Of a DNA stretch of 64,000 nucleotides, positions 62,658 to 64,000 are shown piece after piece. A program made the translations under genes and the position numbers. A model generated the notes under the pieces. It was not told the DNA's origin. It was given only the letters and a program-made list of their open reading frames with translations, and searched no databases. The stretch is from Diplonema papillatum. Lineage: Eukaryota; Euglenozoa; Diplonemea; Diplonemida; Diplonemidae. The stretch spans positions 333,001 to 397,000 of the forward strand of contig JAPJBO010000071.1 of the NCBI GenBank assembly GCA_030068145.1, written 5' to 3'. The number at the start of each line of letters is the position of its first letter. Position 1 is the stretch's first letter.

Positions 62658-63726
62658 TACCGTAAACAGAAATAAGTTGGGCCGGATATATGTTGGACCG
62701 GAAATATGTTGGACCAGACAAAAGTTGGACCGCGCGACGACAAACCAGATGGACCATTTTGTCCTGTCCAACATATTTCCGCCCGGGCACGTTTCCACTG
62801 AGGCGGGGTTGGGCCGAGGGGCATCAGGTGAAATAAGAAATGTCCCTTGCCAAATGGGTAGTCAAGCGCGAGAGATGCGAAGCACTCGAACTAGCCGTGG
62901 CGGGAAACGGCGCGGTGACAAAGAAGCAGGCGTTGGCGATCCAAGCAGAAGTGCGCGACAAGAACAAGGCAAAGGATGCAGCACTTCGCCACGGCAAGAA
63001 GGGGGTGGAGTGGTGTGAAACCGACAAGGAAAAGATCGTGAACTACGCAAGGGCGAACGGCTTGAACGGTGGCAATGGTCAGCGGACGGGAACGAGAGAC
63101 CGCTGTCCAAAGGAAGCGCGAAGCGGTTTTATGACGATTCTGTCAAACTCGATGACGGGAAGGCAGTGGCGGGAAAAAGGGGCCTGTCAGAAGACGAGGA
63201 AAGCAGCTGTTCAGGCTGCTTACTGTTGCCCGGGTGACTGGCGCTGTGACTACGTCCTTCGTCAGCAACTCAGCACGAGGAATAGTGAAGGCGCCTGCTG
63301 AACCGGAGCGCTTAGAAAGTGCAAACACTCTGTAGACCAACCTCGATCCACCTCGTTTACACTCTGCATTTTTGCGTTTGCTCTACCAAAGCAATGGGCC
63401 CTCGGCACGACACAACCGATGCGATCAAACATCCTTCCGCTTGTGATTACCTACCAAGGGCCATGGCTACCAATGGCTGAACCATGGGCAGGGTGCTTCG
63501 TTGCGAGTGCTTATGGGACCGCAGTGTTCTAGAACGCCTGGTGGCGGGCTCATGCGCGACTATCAACTACGGAGGTGAAGCGAGTGCTGTTCGGTGGCCC
63601 GCGAGATTTCACTAAGTACACAGGACCCCCCGAAAAAAGTTGGACCGGACAAAAGTTGGATAGCGAGAGCCCAAAATAGGTGAGTTGGACCGTTTTGTCG
63701 GGTCCAACTTATTTCTGTTTACAGTA
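62658..63726. mobile_element. Tc1/mariner-like element, 1.07 kb
   Basis: The left end begins TACCGTAAACAGAAATAAGT and the right end is the inverse of TACTGTAAACAGAAATAAGT, with TA at both extremes as expected for the TA target of Tc1/mariner. Inside each end the motif TTGGACCRGACAAAAGTTGG occurs (62702-62725 and 63640-63661) in the same orientation, resembling internal transposase-binding direct repeats. The interior is about 900 bp, too short for a full transposase of about 340 residues, so it is non-autonomous or decayed. Confidence 0.75.
62840..63301 (+). CDS. Open frame inside the Tc1-like element
   Basis: A frame of 153 codons, MSLAKWVVKRERCEALELA at the start, Lys/Arg-rich in the first half (KNKAKDAALRHGKKG), with a possible helix-turn-helix-like stretch AVAGNGAVTKKQALAIQAEV. 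It could be the remains of a DNA-binding N-terminal transposase domain. No DDE/D catalytic residues can be placed. Speculative. Confidence 0.25.
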   Translation: MSLAKWVVKRERCEALELAVAGNGAVTKKQALAIQAEVRDKNKAKDAALRHGKKGVEWCETDKEKIVNYARANGLNGGNGQRTGTRDRCPKEARSGFMTILSNSMTGRQWREKGACQKTRKAAVQAAYCCPGDWRCDYVLRQQLSTRNSEGAC

Positions 63727-64000
63727 GTTAATAAGACCTAAACGATTTAGCCTTGTTCTCAGAGGCGACTGAAGCTACGGCCAGTGCTGATAATGGTGGC
63801 ATGAAGTGAAGTGGCGCGTAAAGTCCACATGAAGAGGCGAAGTTGTAATAGTAGTAGTATGTTTTGAACTTGTTATGCAGCAACAATCTGTGACGATAGA
63901 CTGCACAAGCCGCAACAGACTACCTCTTTGCACGCGTCGTGCCATGCTCGCTTCTTGACCCGAGTACTGTTTGTCTCCGGTGCGCGCTTCACGTCCGATG
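63727..64000. other. Right edge, no feature recognised
   Basis: No open frame or repeat is convincing here. Confidence 0.5.

Overview
This is eukaryotic nuclear DNA, most probably from a unicellular protist or alga. The recognisable proteins are eukaryotic: a YME1-type i-AAA protease, VPS16, a DDX3/Ded1 helicase, a SAM-Rab32 fusion, USP and OTU deubiquitinases, and a CS-domain protein. Five spliceosomal introns can be placed to the base by protein homology. All are GT-AG, and four of the five donors read GTATG. Exons are GC-rich, particularly at third codon positions, while the spaces between genes are packed with repeats. All ten reasonably supported genes lie on the minus strand, roughly one per 6 kb. 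This one-way arrangement recalls alveolate genomes of the dinoflagellate/chromerid type, but the species cannot be named from the sequence and that placement is only a guess.

Layout, left to right: CS-domain protein (1-617, cut by the window edge); USP fragment (1224-2057); a 5-kb repeat field with SINE-like copies, a 125-bp triplet and an intact MITE; tandem broken copies of the Rab 3' end (7330-8106) next to the intact SAM-Rab gene (8098-9186) and a broken copy of its 5' end (9472-9708); a repeat field with a 65-bp-arm hairpin, an 18S rRNA fragment and a foldback-like element (13504-15155); YME1 in three exons (15497-21082); VPS16 in two exons (22698-26702) whose intron holds truncated copies of its own second exon; an arid 4 kb with a 43-bp array; an unrecognised 260-aa protein (30626-31408); an SGNH/PC-esterase-like membrane-anchored protein (33023-34198) with three broken copies upstream (to 36046); another arid 5 kb with a 21-bp array; DDX3/Ded1 in three exons (41486-44577); an uncharacterised protein (45794-46939); a zinc-knuckle OTU protease (50983-52581); and a transposon-rich right end with nested elements (58021-60768) and a Tc1/mariner-like element (62658-63726).

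The genes are housekeeping and trafficking functions (endolysosomal tethering, Rab signalling, ubiquitin removal, mitochondrial protein quality control, translation initiation) and do not form one pathway. The most distinctive property is structural. Three of the ten genes are flanked by, or contain, truncated local copies of themselves, and two pairs of tandem arrays are arranged as long inverted repeats. I found no tRNA gene, CRISPR array or prokaryotic operon.
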